The notes below the pieces were generated by a model, which was not told the origin of the DNA, searched no databases, and saw only the letters and a program-made list of their open reading frames with translations. Below, piece by piece: positions 8,801 to 15,326 of a stretch of 34,011 nt of DNA; positions within the stretch are counted from its first letter, which is position 1; each line of letters opens with the position of its first letter. The position numbers and the translations under genes are program-made. The DNA comes from an uncultured Clostridia bacterium (lineage in GTDB: Bacteria; Bacillota; Clostridia; Christensenellales; HGM11417), in the NCBI GenBank assembly GCA_944332455.1, contig CALVJY010000024.1, positions 1-34,011 of the forward strand, read 5' to 3'.

Positions 8801-8913
8801 GCTATCTCGAAAACGCTGATTCTTATAAAAAACTTTTCAGCGACACCGAATTCTATTTTAAAGTTATGGAGACGATGGCTCGAGAACTTTATAAGAGTTT
8901 AAGAAAAGACTGA
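5836..8913 (+). CDS. hsdR: Type I restriction endonuclease and translocase subunit HsdR
   Basis: A 1025-residue ATP-dependent translocase and nuclease that cuts unmethylated DNA remote from the recognition site when bound to M2S1. The N-terminal PD-(D/E)xK nuclease shows D148 and E162-L-K164. The SF2 motor shows Walker A GSGKS (about 325-329), DEAH (431-434), FTATPK (494-499), and YQTGFDEP plus QTLSRLNRT around 690-725. A helical C-terminal domain that would contact HsdM follows. The start has GAGGAG at 5824-5829. Length is typical and there is no frame damage, so the enzyme should be functional. A short imperfect internal repeat, GLVEAI-DKKR, occurs at 379 and 392. Codon usage and GC are closer to hsdM than to the genes between. 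Confidence 0.96.
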   Translation: MDTSEKRFESDIETFLISDKGGYEQFSYLNPDGHRIHKYVYDKEKALYPEVLLHFIERTQPKQWARYVRYYGDGAPEKFYRRFEACVREHGLVHVLKHGVDDMGINIKVCFFQPESELNESQSALYRSNVLGVTRQFSYSRHNTNTIDMVLSLNGIPVVALELKNQFKGQNVQHGLEQFKNDRDPKEFCFQFNHRFLVYFAADLYEAYMTTQLKGSDTSFMPFNQGSAGAGNSGGKGNPANPEGYSTSYLWEEVLQRDSLMDLLHRFVCHIKEKEEVTKNGATRIVEREKILFPRYHQYDVVKKVIADVKENGAGKSYLIEHSAGSGKSNSIAWIAYRLASLHNENNDPVFDSVIVVTNRVVLDSQLQDTINSFEHTPGLVEAIDDKKRSRGLVEAINDKKRIIICTIQKFLFAYKDFDSLAGRKFAVIIDEAHQGQSGESAKTLRKSLLDLDKAIKAYAEEEGIDESEVDLSSDIVCSVLAQGQHANQFFFAFTATPKNKTIELFGTYDEKTKRMRPFHIYSMRQAIEEGFILDVLQSYTTIKEAFKLVKISADNPELIEGPAIRTLIKYYKEHGYTIADKTEMIMSNFLENGRFKIGGKGKAMVVADSRANAVRYYFAIKDYMKKHPEASKGCGVMVAFSGTVTLDGLEYTEAGLNTDENGAPITSDKKFRKTFHSEKYNILVVANKYQTGFDEPLLHSMYVDKKLKDVNAVQTLSRLNRTCKDKVDTFVLDFENTDEQIKESFQPYYEATLLDGRTDFNKIYDLRTKIQPYMLYNSDDVDTYYDFMSKHKAEKQNAADLGRLSSIIKPVVERYSDLDTEEERFNCRFAIRKFVKCYAYITQLVRLHDEELFKEYVFLSNLLPLLPVDAHFQPDILDKIKLEYTSLKESFAGAILLDRKDTDLVPSSEKSKPKISKKDTLQNIIDKVNERFDDDFNESDRVIIENIYQMFMSDKEVKKFRRYARDTTPEMFVTSLFPDKFKEIATQCYLENADSYKKLFSDTEFYFKVMETMARELYKSLRKD

Positions 8914-8935
8914 CAGGAGTGTCCATAAAGATATG

Positions 8936-9285
8936 TCACGGTTTGTTATCTCTAAGCATTACAGTCCCGACTGGATTCGTGCTGTTTATATTGCTGTAGC
9001 AGTCGATCACATAGTAACCGCCCGGGGAGTTTCCCCCGACTCTGGCGTCGATGATGACACCGACATATTTATCTGAGCTGGCTATAATTCCTCCCTGCGC
9101 TCCCTGGAAGGTCCCGCCCTGGAGGTCGATGTATCGCGTTCCGGGTATTTCCCCATTAGACGGCCACCCCGAATAACTGGGAGAATTTTCAAAATAAATC
9201 CCGGCGCGGGCTTCCCCTGTGAAGATCCCGCCGTTCACAGTCAACTGCGCACGGGGATTGCTGAACCAGATCCCGTCGCTGTTAT
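8936..9285 (-). pseudogene. Fragment 1 of a beta-helix surface protein gene
   Basis: On the - strand an open frame reads from about 9289 down to a TGA at 8936-8938. Its translation (about 115 residues) contains DGIWFSNPRAQLTVNGGIF and GGTFQGAQGGIIASS, the Gly/Asn-rich rungs typical of right-handed beta-helix adhesins. There is no start codon with a ribosome binding site and no signal peptide, and the frame hits a stop just above 9290. It converges on hsdR. It is a gene fragment, cut near the next fragment in opposite orientation. Confidence 0.7.
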
Positions 9286-9477
9286 TCCAACGTCAAGATC
9301 GACGACAGTGTGGAAAACCCGCTGGTCATCACCTCGGGCATCACCGACGTGGGGACCGATCTCATTCTGGATCTGAACGGGCACGAACTTCAGCGCAACA
9401 ACCGCGAACCCATGCTCAACATCACCGAAGGCATCCGCATGACGATCATCGACTCCTCGAAGTCGCAGAAGGGAAGT
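9280..9477 (+). pseudogene. Fragment 2 of a beta-helix surface protein gene
   Basis: On the + strand the frame starting at 9301 and extending a few codons upstream encodes VENPLVITSGITDVG, LILDLNGHELQRNN and MTIIDSSKSQKG. The LDLNGH-L and TIIDSS signatures are common in N-terminal parts of Clostridia beta-helix adhesins. Reading turns into non-coding-like Cys/Arg-rich sequence at about 9476. It is oriented opposite to fragment 1, so an inversion or patchwork junction lies near 9278-9290. Confidence 0.65.
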
Positions 9478-9549
9478 CGGTGCAAAAATTACGCTTACCG
9501 CAGATGCTGTTGCTACCTTTGCGGAAGATGTGGAAGTTGCTGACATTGT
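9476..9549 (+). pseudogene. Fragment 3, adhesin-like piece in a shifted frame
   Basis: In a different + frame, about 24 codons read VGAKITLTADAVATFAED and continue VEVAD. This is the ITLTADA-type strand that normally precedes an LDLNGH segment in this kind of adhesin. Here it comes after one and out of frame, so it is a separate fragment rather than a simple frameshift of fragment 2. It is short and the call is tentative. Confidence 0.4.
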
Positions 9550-9683
9550 CGGGTCCGTGGAGGGGTTGGCATCCCCTTTGGTGATCACGGAGACCAAAGC
9601 CCCGCCCTCATCCCGATTGAGTCCGATGACCCGGTGGGTGACCAGCGCGTCCGTCGTTCGGAAGATCACCACATCCCATAATC
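9550..9683 (-). pseudogene. Fragment 4, SipW-like signal peptidase I remnant
   Basis: The - strand encodes DVVIFRTTDALVTHRVIG and VITKGDANPSTDP, matching the GD-V-F, THRV and TKGDAN-DP motifs of SipW/ER-type signal peptidase I. The THR histidine is the catalytic base in that family, while the N-terminal half carrying the catalytic serine is missing. Both ends are cut: coding character stops at about 9683 and after the DP at about 9550. SipW peptidases often mature surface and biofilm proteins, consistent with the neighbouring adhesin fragments. Confidence 0.65.
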
Positions 9684-9685
9684 TT

Positions 9686-9715
9686 TTGTACCAAAATCGA
9701 TTTGTTTCGTATATA
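9686..9715 (+). promoter_or_regulatory. Possible promoter ahead of the recombinase region
   Basis: TTGTAC at 9686-9691, an 18-bp spacer and TATATA at 9710-9715. The terminator at 9776-9815 lies between this and the recombinase gene, so transcripts from here may stop after about 95 nt or be attenuated. Confidence 0.35.
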
Positions 9716-9775
9716 TATTAAGAGAACCTTAATTGTTTTTGATCTTCAGGAAAAGTACACTTTTTTTGAAAACAA

Positions 9776-9815
9776 AAGGCGGCTCCTGCCAAACCGACAG
9801 GTGTCGCCTTTTTTT
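9776..9815. terminator. Strong, probably bidirectional intrinsic terminator
   Basis: AAGGCGGCTCCTG (9776-9788) pairs imperfectly with CAGGTGTCGCCTT (9798-9810) and is followed by a T run to 9815. The reverse strand also ends in a T-rich stretch. It insulates the serine recombinase from the fragment zone. Confidence 0.75.
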
Positions 9816-9862
9816 CTCCTCCGCCCGATTGCTTTTCAATCAAGACGTAAAGGAGTATGACC

Positions 9863-10516
9863 ATGACTTATGCTTATGCGCGGGTTTCGGCCCGGGATCA
9901 GAACCTCGACAGACAGCTCAATGCCTTCCGGGACTTCGGGGTACCGGCCAAGAACATCTTCTGCGACAAAAAGAGCGGGCGGGATTTTGAGCGCTCACAG
10001 TACCTCCGCCTCACGAAAAAGTTGAAAAAAGGCGATCTGCTTGTAGTCAAGTCCATTGACCGGCTGGGCCGGAACTACCGTATGATCCTGGATGAGTGGA
10101 ACGCTATTGTCAACCGGATCGGAGCGGATATCCTGGTGCTGGACATGCCGCTGCTGGACACCCGGTCCGGCTCGGACACCCTGGTCGGCAAGTTTATTTC
10201 GGACATCGTCCTCCAGGTCCTGTCCTTTGTGGCCGAAAACGAACGGGAAAATATCCGGGCGCGGCAGGCTGAGGGCATTGCCTCCGCCCGAAAGCGCGGG
10301 GTTCGCTTCGGCCGCCCGCCGCTGGATTATTCCGAGGAACATCTTGCCGTGTTTTGGGCCTTCCATGCAAGACAGCTCTCCCTGCGGGAGGCCCTTTCCG
10401 GGATCGACATGAAATCTTCCAACTTCTACTATCACTACCACCGGGCTTTGAAAGCAGGCCTGATCCCCCTCCTGAATGAGCCGCCCACACGTTCTATCGA
10501 AAGAGAGATAGAGTAG
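9863..10516 (+). CDS. Resolvase/invertase-family serine recombinase
   Basis: A 217-residue small serine recombinase. The N-terminal catalytic domain begins YAYARVSARDQNLDRQL, with the nucleophile Ser of the RVS motif at about residue 8, and includes IDRLGRNY and FVAENERENIRARQAEGI (E-helix region). A short Hin/Tn3-resolvase-type helix-turn-helix DNA-binding domain follows GRPP at about residue 150. Enzymes of this family invert or resolve DNA between short dyad sites. There are two in-frame ATGs; 9863 is preferred because AAGGAG (9850-9855) sits seven bases upstream, against one base for 9857. It is intact and lies between shuffled surface-gene fragments and a 28-bp palindrome. Alternatives are a transposon resolvase or a plasmid-derived remnant. 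Confidence 0.9.
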   Translation: MTYAYARVSARDQNLDRQLNAFRDFGVPAKNIFCDKKSGRDFERSQYLRLTKKLKKGDLLVVKSIDRLGRNYRMILDEWNAIVNRIGADILVLDMPLLDTRSGSDTLVGKFISDIVLQVLSFVAENERENIRARQAEGIASARKRGVRFGRPPLDYSEEHLAVFWAFHARQLSLREALSGIDMKSSNFYYHYHRALKAGLIPLLNEPPTRSIEREIE

Positions 10517-10532
10517 ATGTGCGCCTGCATGT

Positions 10533-10545
10533 GAAACGGTTTCAT
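10533..10545. promoter_or_regulatory. Dyad TGAAAC-G-GTTTCA after the recombinase
   Basis: A perfect 6-bp dyad around one central base, followed by TTTTCCC. The half-site resembles LacI-family operators, but no LacI gene is visible in this window. It could also be a weak terminator stem for the recombinase transcript. Confidence 0.3.
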
Positions 10546-10566
10546 TTTCCCTCCTGGGCATGATAA

Positions 10567-10594
10567 GGACCTGGCGTTGATCAATGCCAGGTCC
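10567..10594. repeat. 28-bp near-perfect palindrome downstream of the recombinase
   Basis: GGACCTGGC (10567-10575) and GCCAGGTCC (10586-10594) flank GTTGATCAAT. The core TTGATCAA is itself palindromic, so the two 14-base arms match except for one G/T pair. No T run follows on either strand, which argues against an ordinary terminator. It could be a recombinase or regulator binding site. The rest of 10595-10790 is AT-rich with no gene. Confidence 0.6.
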
Positions 10595-10790
10595 TAAAAG
10601 GTTTATCCATGATTTATTTAAACTATATCTCTCTTTGTGTTGCTCTTAAGTTGAAATATCTTCTTATTGATCAAAGGTAAAGAAAGGGCATAAAAATCAT
10701 AATCTTAAACTGGATCATGATCGATCCTCCACCTCCATTCAATTTTAGGCTCACAAAAACTTGAACGTCTTTCCGGTTGCCGGACATCTT

Positions 10791-12011
10791 TTACCCCTCA
10801 TCCGGCGCTTTCGGCTCCTTTTGCGGCGATTTTTTCCTGCGCCGGCCCATCAGCAGGACCAGGGCCATCAGCACGGGGAAAAAGAGGCCGAAGGCAATGC
10901 CGATCTGCAGATTACCCGAAAAGGCGTCTGCGACCGCCCCCACGGCCGAGGGGCCGGCCATACAGCCGACGTCGCCCGCCAGCGCCAGCAGGGCGAACAT
11001 GGCCGTTCCGCCGCTCGGCAGGCTGGCCGTGGCATAGGAAAAGGTGGCCGGCCACATGATGCCGACCGAGATGCCGACCAAGGCGCAGCCGACCAGCCCC
11101 AGCCAGGGCAGGGGCGAAAAGGCGCACAGGGCGTAACTTCCCACGCAGCCCAGCGCGGCGATCAGCAGGGCGGTGCGGGTCTCCAGCTTTTCGCCGAAAC
11201 GGGAAAAGACCACCCGGGCCACCCCCATCATGACCGCGAACATGCACGGCCCCAGCAGATCGCCCAGGGTCTTGGACACCCCCAGCCCGGACTCGGCAAA
11301 GGCCGAAGCCCATTGGCTGACCGACTGCTCGCAGCTGCCCGAACAGATCATCAGCACCACGAAGAACCAGAAGGTCCCGGAGCGAAAAAGTCTGCCCATG
11401 CCGCCGCCGGTCTCTCCCTCCGCCTTTTGCAGGGGAAAGATGGGCACAAAGGCGAAAAAGACCCCGTTCAGCAGGGGAATGACCGCCCAGATCAGCGCCA
11501 AAACCGACCAGTGTTCGATCCCGGCCAGGCTAAAAAAGAGAGTGGAAAGGGCCACGACGCCCACCTGTCCCCAGCAGTAGAAGGAGTGAAGCAGGCTCAT
11601 GACCGATTTCTTGTTCTCGTAGGGACAGGCCTCCACGATGGGGCTGACCAGCACCTCGATCAGTCCCCCGCCCACCGCGTAGACGGCCGAGGCCGCGAAC
11701 AGGCCGATCTCGGGCAGGGGCAGGGCGTCAGGCAGCAGGGCGAGCAGGATCAGTCCGGCGCAGGAAAAGGCATGGGCGGCCACGATGCAGGGGCGGTAGC
11801 CGATCCGATCCACAAACTTGGCCGCCAGCAGATCGACCAACAGCTGCACGCCGAAATTGACGGTGACCATCAGGCCGATCAAGGTCAGCGAGATGCCGTA
11901 GGAGGTGTTGAAGGTCACAAACAGCAGGGGCGCGAAGTTGTTGATGATGGCCTGCGTGATGTAGCCGATAAAGCAGGCCGCCAGGGTATGCCCCGATCTC
12001 AGTTTCAGCAT
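10791..12011 (-). CDS. Major facilitator superfamily transporter
   Basis: A 406-residue, 12-segment secondary transporter of unknown substrate. The start was set at 12011 (MLKLRSGHTL), because the longer frame upstream runs through the acetyltransferase gene in another frame. The first segment begins LAACFIGYITQAIINNFAPLLF. A charged cytosolic loop separates the two six-helix halves (near KAEGETGGG), and the C terminus is a basic tail rich in Arg and Lys. The overall look is of sugar/fucose-permease-like MFS proteins, but no substrate residue can be named. It lies seven bases after the GNAT stop and is probably co-transcribed with it. Confidence 0.85.
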   Translation of the reverse strand: MLKLRSGHTLAACFIGYITQAIINNFAPLLFVTFNTSYGISLTLIGLMVTVNFGVQLLVDLLAAKFVDRIGYRPCIVAAHAFSCAGLILLALLPDALPLPEIGLFAASAVYAVGGGLIEVLVSPIVEACPYENKKSVMSLLHSFYCWGQVGVVALSTLFFSLAGIEHWSVLALIWAVIPLLNGVFFAFVPIFPLQKAEGETGGGMGRLFRSGTFWFFVVLMICSGSCEQSVSQWASAFAESGLGVSKTLGDLLGPCMFAVMMGVARVVFSRFGEKLETRTALLIAALGCVGSYALCAFSPLPWLGLVGCALVGISVGIMWPATFSYATASLPSGGTAMFALLALAGDVGCMAGPSAVGAVADAFSGNLQIGIAFGLFFPVLMALVLLMGRRRKKSPQKEPKAPDEG

Positions 12012-12018
12012 TCGGCTT

Positions 12019-12471
12019 TCAATTCTCCCGAAGTTCCTTGACCATCTGGCGGTATGCCAACGGTTGGTAGCCCAGCCGTTCATAGAGGGCCCGGGCGCGG
12101 ACGTTCCCCTCCTCCACTTCCAGGCGGATGCGGGCAAAGCCCTGTTCTTTGGCGAAGTTTTCCACAAAGGCAAAATAGGCCCGGCCCAGGCCGTGGCTGC
12201 GGTATTCTTGCAGAATGAAAAGTTCTTCCAGCCACATCACCATGCCGCCGGCCTCCCGGGAATAGGTTTTGGCGATCAGCCCGAATCCCACCGGCCGCCC
12301 CTCGGCCTCCAGCATAAAGCCTTCGGCATATTCGTCCGAGCGCATCAGCTCCTCGAAGGCGTCTTCGTGGAAGGCCCGCGGGATGGGGTGGCTGACGGCG
12401 GATGATTGATAAAACTGTTCGGACAGAGCCAGAAAATCGGCCCTGTCTTTGGCTTCGATCTTTCGGATCAT
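12019..12471 (-). CDS. GNAT-family N-acetyltransferase
   Basis: A 150-residue single-domain acyl-CoA-dependent N-acetyltransferase; the substrate amine is unknown. The acetyl-CoA pyrophosphate loop is RSHGLGRAYF (residues 91-100), preceded by the WLEELFI beta-4 strand. The C-terminal NVRARALYERLGY is the usual beta-7 region. The ATG at 12471 is preferred over 12486 because GAGG lies between the two, at the right distance for the downstream start. A strong promoter at 12501-12529 precedes it, and the MFS gene follows seven bases later. Confidence 0.9.
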   Translation of the reverse strand: MIRKIEAKDRADFLALSEQFYQSSAVSHPIPRAFHEDAFEELMRSDEYAEGFMLEAEGRPVGFGLIAKTYSREAGGMVMWLEELFILQEYRSHGLGRAYFAFVENFAKEQGFARIRLEVEEGNVRARALYERLGYQPLAYRQMVKELREN

Positions 12472-12500
12472 AAAAAAACACCTCATCTGATGTCTGGACT

Positions 12501-12529
12501 ATTATAGCAGAAAGGTCGGCGCAAGTCAA
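12501..12529 (-). promoter_or_regulatory. Sigma-A promoter of the GNAT-MFS pair
   Basis: On the - strand, TTGACT (12524-12529), a 17-bp spacer and TATAAT (12501-12506) with TGC before it (extended -10). The leader is about 25-30 nt before the ATG at 12471. Confidence 0.85.
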
Positions 12530-12620
12530 TGCGCGGCCGGTCGCAATCTGCACGATTTTTGCGGGCAAAACGACGAACCGCGGCAGAGGACGCCCGAAGG
12601 AGGCTCGGCAAGGCCGGCAA

Positions 12621-12647
12621 AGGGCGCGGACTTTCGGCCCGCGCCCT
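12621..12647. terminator. GC hairpin in the PAP2-GNAT gap
   Basis: AGGGCGCGG (12621-12629) pairs with CCGCGCCCT (12639-12647) around a nine-base loop. Only short T runs flank it, so it is a weak terminator candidate for the PAP2 transcript on the - strand. The rest of 12530-12916 is GC-rich and shows no gene. Confidence 0.4.
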
Positions 12648-12916
12648 CGCTGTAATTCCTTATAAAGAGACTTTCTGCCGCGAAAAAAGGCTTCTGCACA
12701 GCCATCCCGGCGATAAATTCCTCTGCCCGAGCGCCATCTCCTGCCCGGTTAAAGCCTGACCGAGAAAGCCATCCGTCCGCGATCTTCCGCCCGGCCAAAG
12801 AACGCACCCACGAGAAGGCCGGCGCCCTCCGCCGGTCGAGTCGTCCACGTGGGGGCTTTGAGGTGTTCCGTACTTCCGATCTGCCCCCGCGGCACTGCAA
12901 AAAACGGCCCGTGCCG

Positions 12917-13543
12917 TTATTCCGTTCCGGAAGATCCCTCGGTCGCGGAGCCGCTCCGCTCTCCATCCAGAAATGTCCGCAGCGGGCGGAACCGCGTCAG
13001 CCCCTTCAGGATGTAAAAGGCCGCTACGCCGCCGACGGCCCCGACCAGCAGTCCGGCCAGCACGTCGGTTACGAAGTGGACCCCGAAGTAGATGCGGGTA
13101 AAGCCCATGAGCAGCGGAATGAGAAAGGCCAGCCAGGAGATCTTCTTGTTCTCCCGCAGAAACAGGGCCGTGGCAAAGGCCATGGCCGCCGTCGTGTGGC
13201 CGGACGGAAAGGACCAGCCTCCCTCCTCCAGACTGCCCGCCTCCGTCCAGAAGGTGAAAAACACCGAGTCCGGATCCGCGAAGGGACGGGGCCGGGCCAC
13301 CAGATTTTTGAGGAGCAGATTGGTCAGGACCGCGCCGACCGCCAGGGCGATCAGCCCCGTTGCGCCCAGCTTCCGGGTCCTGCGAAAGATCAGAAAGAGC
13401 AGGGAGAGCGCGAGAAAGATCGCGCCGCCGTTTCCCGAAAGGGTGATGACCTTCAGCACGGGGGTGAGCCACCCTCCGCAGGCCGAAAGCAGGCCGTGGG
13501 CCGATTCAGCCGCCCACAGATCAAGTTGAGAGATCCAATCCAT
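12917..13543 (-). CDS. PAP2-family membrane phosphatase
   Basis: A 208-residue integral-membrane phosphatase with all three PAP2 signature blocks: KNLVARPRP (79-87), PSGH (113-116), and R150 with GVHFVTD (H156, D160). Five to six hydrophobic helices surround them. Family members remove phosphate from lipids such as undecaprenyl pyrophosphate or phosphatidic acid at the outer face of the membrane, so a role in cell-wall carrier recycling is plausible; the substrate is not determined here. GGAGGAAA precedes the ATG. The C terminus has an acidic/Ser-rich tail of about 20 residues. Confidence 0.9.
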   Translation of the reverse strand: MDWISQLDLWAAESAHGLLSACGGWLTPVLKVITLSGNGGAIFLALSLLFLIFRRTRKLGATGLIALAVGAVLTNLLLKNLVARPRPFADPDSVFFTFWTEAGSLEEGGWSFPSGHTTAAMAFATALFLRENKKISWLAFLIPLLMGFTRIYFGVHFVTDVLAGLLVGAVGGVAAFYILKGLTRFRPLRTFLDGERSGSATEGSSGTE

Positions 13544-13720
13544 AAGTTTCCTCCGAGGGGTCGGACGGGCCGTCCGCGGCCCCGGTCAGGTCCTCTTCGT
13601 CCGAGCCGTCGTTCCGCGCCTCCGTGACCTTCCCTTCAGCAAAGGCCCGATGAAATAAGGGAGAGATCGCCCCGGCCTTCCGCGGCCATGGGCCCTGATT
13701 TCCCCTCGCCAAAGGGCCTC

Positions 13721-13735
13721 TTTGACAATGTCAAA
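13721..13735. promoter_or_regulatory. TTTGACA-A-TGTCAAA dyad between S41 and PAP2 genes
   Basis: A perfect 7-bp dyad with a single central base in an otherwise GC-rich 247-base gap. On the - strand it contains TTGACA, but no matching -10 element follows at 16-18 bp. It is operator-like and may control PAP2 (start 13543). Confidence 0.35.
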
Positions 13736-13790
13736 CAAGCGGTAAAGATTGCGGCAGCGCCCTCGTGAAGCCCTCTGCCCTGATGTCCGA

Positions 13791-15317
13791 TCAGTTCAGC
13801 CCGGCAAAGTAGGCCAAAGCGGCCTGGAAGGCGGGGTCGGAGGCGTAGTCGGCGCAGACGGCGTCCGGGGATTCCACGTCCGGTGAAATGCCCACGCCGT
13901 GGATGGTGTGCGCGGCGTTTTCGGCCAGGGAAAGCCGGCTGTCGTAGTCCATGTTGAAGATCTGCGAGACCGTGACCTTGACCGTGAAGCCGGTAAAGTC
14001 CGCCCGGGTGTTGAAATAGTTCTGGGAGATGCCCTTCCCGTAGGTCGTGCTGCCGATGATGCAGTCCGCCGTGCCGTAGTAGTCCATGGCCATCAGCAGA
14101 AGTTCGGTGGCCGAGGCCGAATTGGAGTTGGCCAGCACCGCGACGCTCCCGAAGTTCATGCCCGCATACAGGTTCTGATCGGTCATGATCACAGAGGAAC
14201 TCTTTTTCTCCACGTTCACGGCCATGGGGGTCCGGGCGCTACCGCCGTCGCTCACCAGGTAGGAGGCAATGGCCGTACACTCGGTCAAAAGCCCGCCTCC
14301 GTTGAAGCGAAGATCCAGGATCAGCCGGGTCTTGCCCTTCTGCCGGAAGGTCTCCATATCTGCCGCGAAGCTCTCCGAGGCCCCGGCGTCAAAGCTCTTG
14401 AGCACAATCAAGGCGGTGTCCTCGTCCAACCCCAGCTCGGGATCGGTCTCGCTGTCGTAATAATCGGTGTAATCGGCGCTGTAGGTGAAGAGCGACACCC
14501 CGTCAAACCGGGTGATCTGCTCCTCGTCGTAGACAAAAGTCTCCCCCTCCTGCACCGGCCGCAGCACTTCCAGCGAAAAGGTGACGTCCGCGGGGAAGGA
14601 ATCGAAAAAGCTCAGAAAATCGCTCCGCGTCAGGTCCTTTCCCGCATCATCTCTTGGTCCGAAGGTCTTCACCGAGACCCCTTCCGAAGGGGCCGCATCC
14701 GGATCGTAGGAGACGGGCTCCCCCTCCGCGTCGACGGCATAGGTCAGGCGATAGAGCCGGTCGTACCGCCTCAGCCCGGCGCGCCCTGCGGGAGAGTCGG
14801 CCCCCAGCACGTTGCTGACGACGGGAAGATCCCCCGTAGGGCCGGTGGACACATAGGGCATGTTGATGCCCAGCCCCTGGTGCTGGTTCTGGTTTTCGGC
14901 CAGAAAGACGGCGGTCTCCTCCGGGGTCAGCACGTCAAAAAAACGGTCTCCCTCCCCGGCCCGGTAGACGCCGGCCATCAGGATGTTGGTGCCGATGTTC
15001 TTCATCAGCAGATCCAGATTTTCCTGATACTCCTCCTCGTCGTAGTAGATGGCGTATTCCTCCATCACCCGGACGATCCACTCCATCAGCCTGGCCTCCT
15101 CCGAGATCCTGGACTGCTGGAAGATCATCCCCAGAGAGAAGGCGGAGACCGCCACCATGAGGGCCATCATGACCGCCAGAAAGACATTCAGGACCCGGTT
15201 CGGTCGCTTGCCCCCGGACTGCTTCGGGGGCGGAAGGGTTCCCTCCTCGGCCTCTGCCCCGACGGTAACGGGCTCTTCCTCGAATTCGGGGAAGGGGCTT
15301 TCGCTGCGGTGATCCAT
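13791..15317 (-). CDS. S41 (CtpA-type) C-terminal processing peptidase
   Basis: A 508-residue membrane-anchored serine protease. A 42-residue acidic cytosolic N terminus precedes one membrane segment (about 43-66), then an extracellular PDZ-like region (about 145-255). The S41 core carries LDLRFNGGG (334-342), NSNSASATELL (398-408) with Ser400 the likely nucleophile, and GSTTYGKG (422-429) with catalytic Lys428. Such proteases cleave C-terminal tails of envelope proteins. TAGGAG upstream overlaps the cdaR stop nine bases away, so the two genes form one unit. Nothing is missing from the catalytic set. Confidence 0.92.
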   Translation of the reverse strand: MDHRSESPFPEFEEEPVTVGAEAEEGTLPPPKQSGGKRPNRVLNVFLAVMMALMVAVSAFSLGMIFQQSRISEEARLMEWIVRVMEEYAIYYDEEEYQENLDLLMKNIGTNILMAGVYRAGEGDRFFDVLTPEETAVFLAENQNQHQGLGINMPYVSTGPTGDLPVVSNVLGADSPAGRAGLRRYDRLYRLTYAVDAEGEPVSYDPDAAPSEGVSVKTFGPRDDAGKDLTRSDFLSFFDSFPADVTFSLEVLRPVQEGETFVYDEEQITRFDGVSLFTYSADYTDYYDSETDPELGLDEDTALIVLKSFDAGASESFAADMETFRQKGKTRLILDLRFNGGGLLTECTAIASYLVSDGGSARTPMAVNVEKKSSSVIMTDQNLYAGMNFGSVAVLANSNSASATELLLMAMDYYGTADCIIGSTTYGKGISQNYFNTRADFTGFTVKVTVSQIFNMDYDSRLSLAENAAHTIHGVGISPDVESPDAVCADYASDPAFQAALAYFAGLN

Positions 15318-15326
15318 AAAAAACTC

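Noticed and set aside
12526..12966. 146-codon - frame between the GNAT and PAP2 genes
   Set aside because: Arg/Gly/Ser-rich, no domain, overlaps the PAP2 gene end and runs through a hairpin.
13521..13712. 63-codon - frame upstream of PAP2 with an acidic stretch
   Set aside because: Overlaps the PAP2 start, has no ribosome binding site and no homologue-like motif. It is in frame with the S41 gene but separated from it by an additional stop, so it is not a tail.
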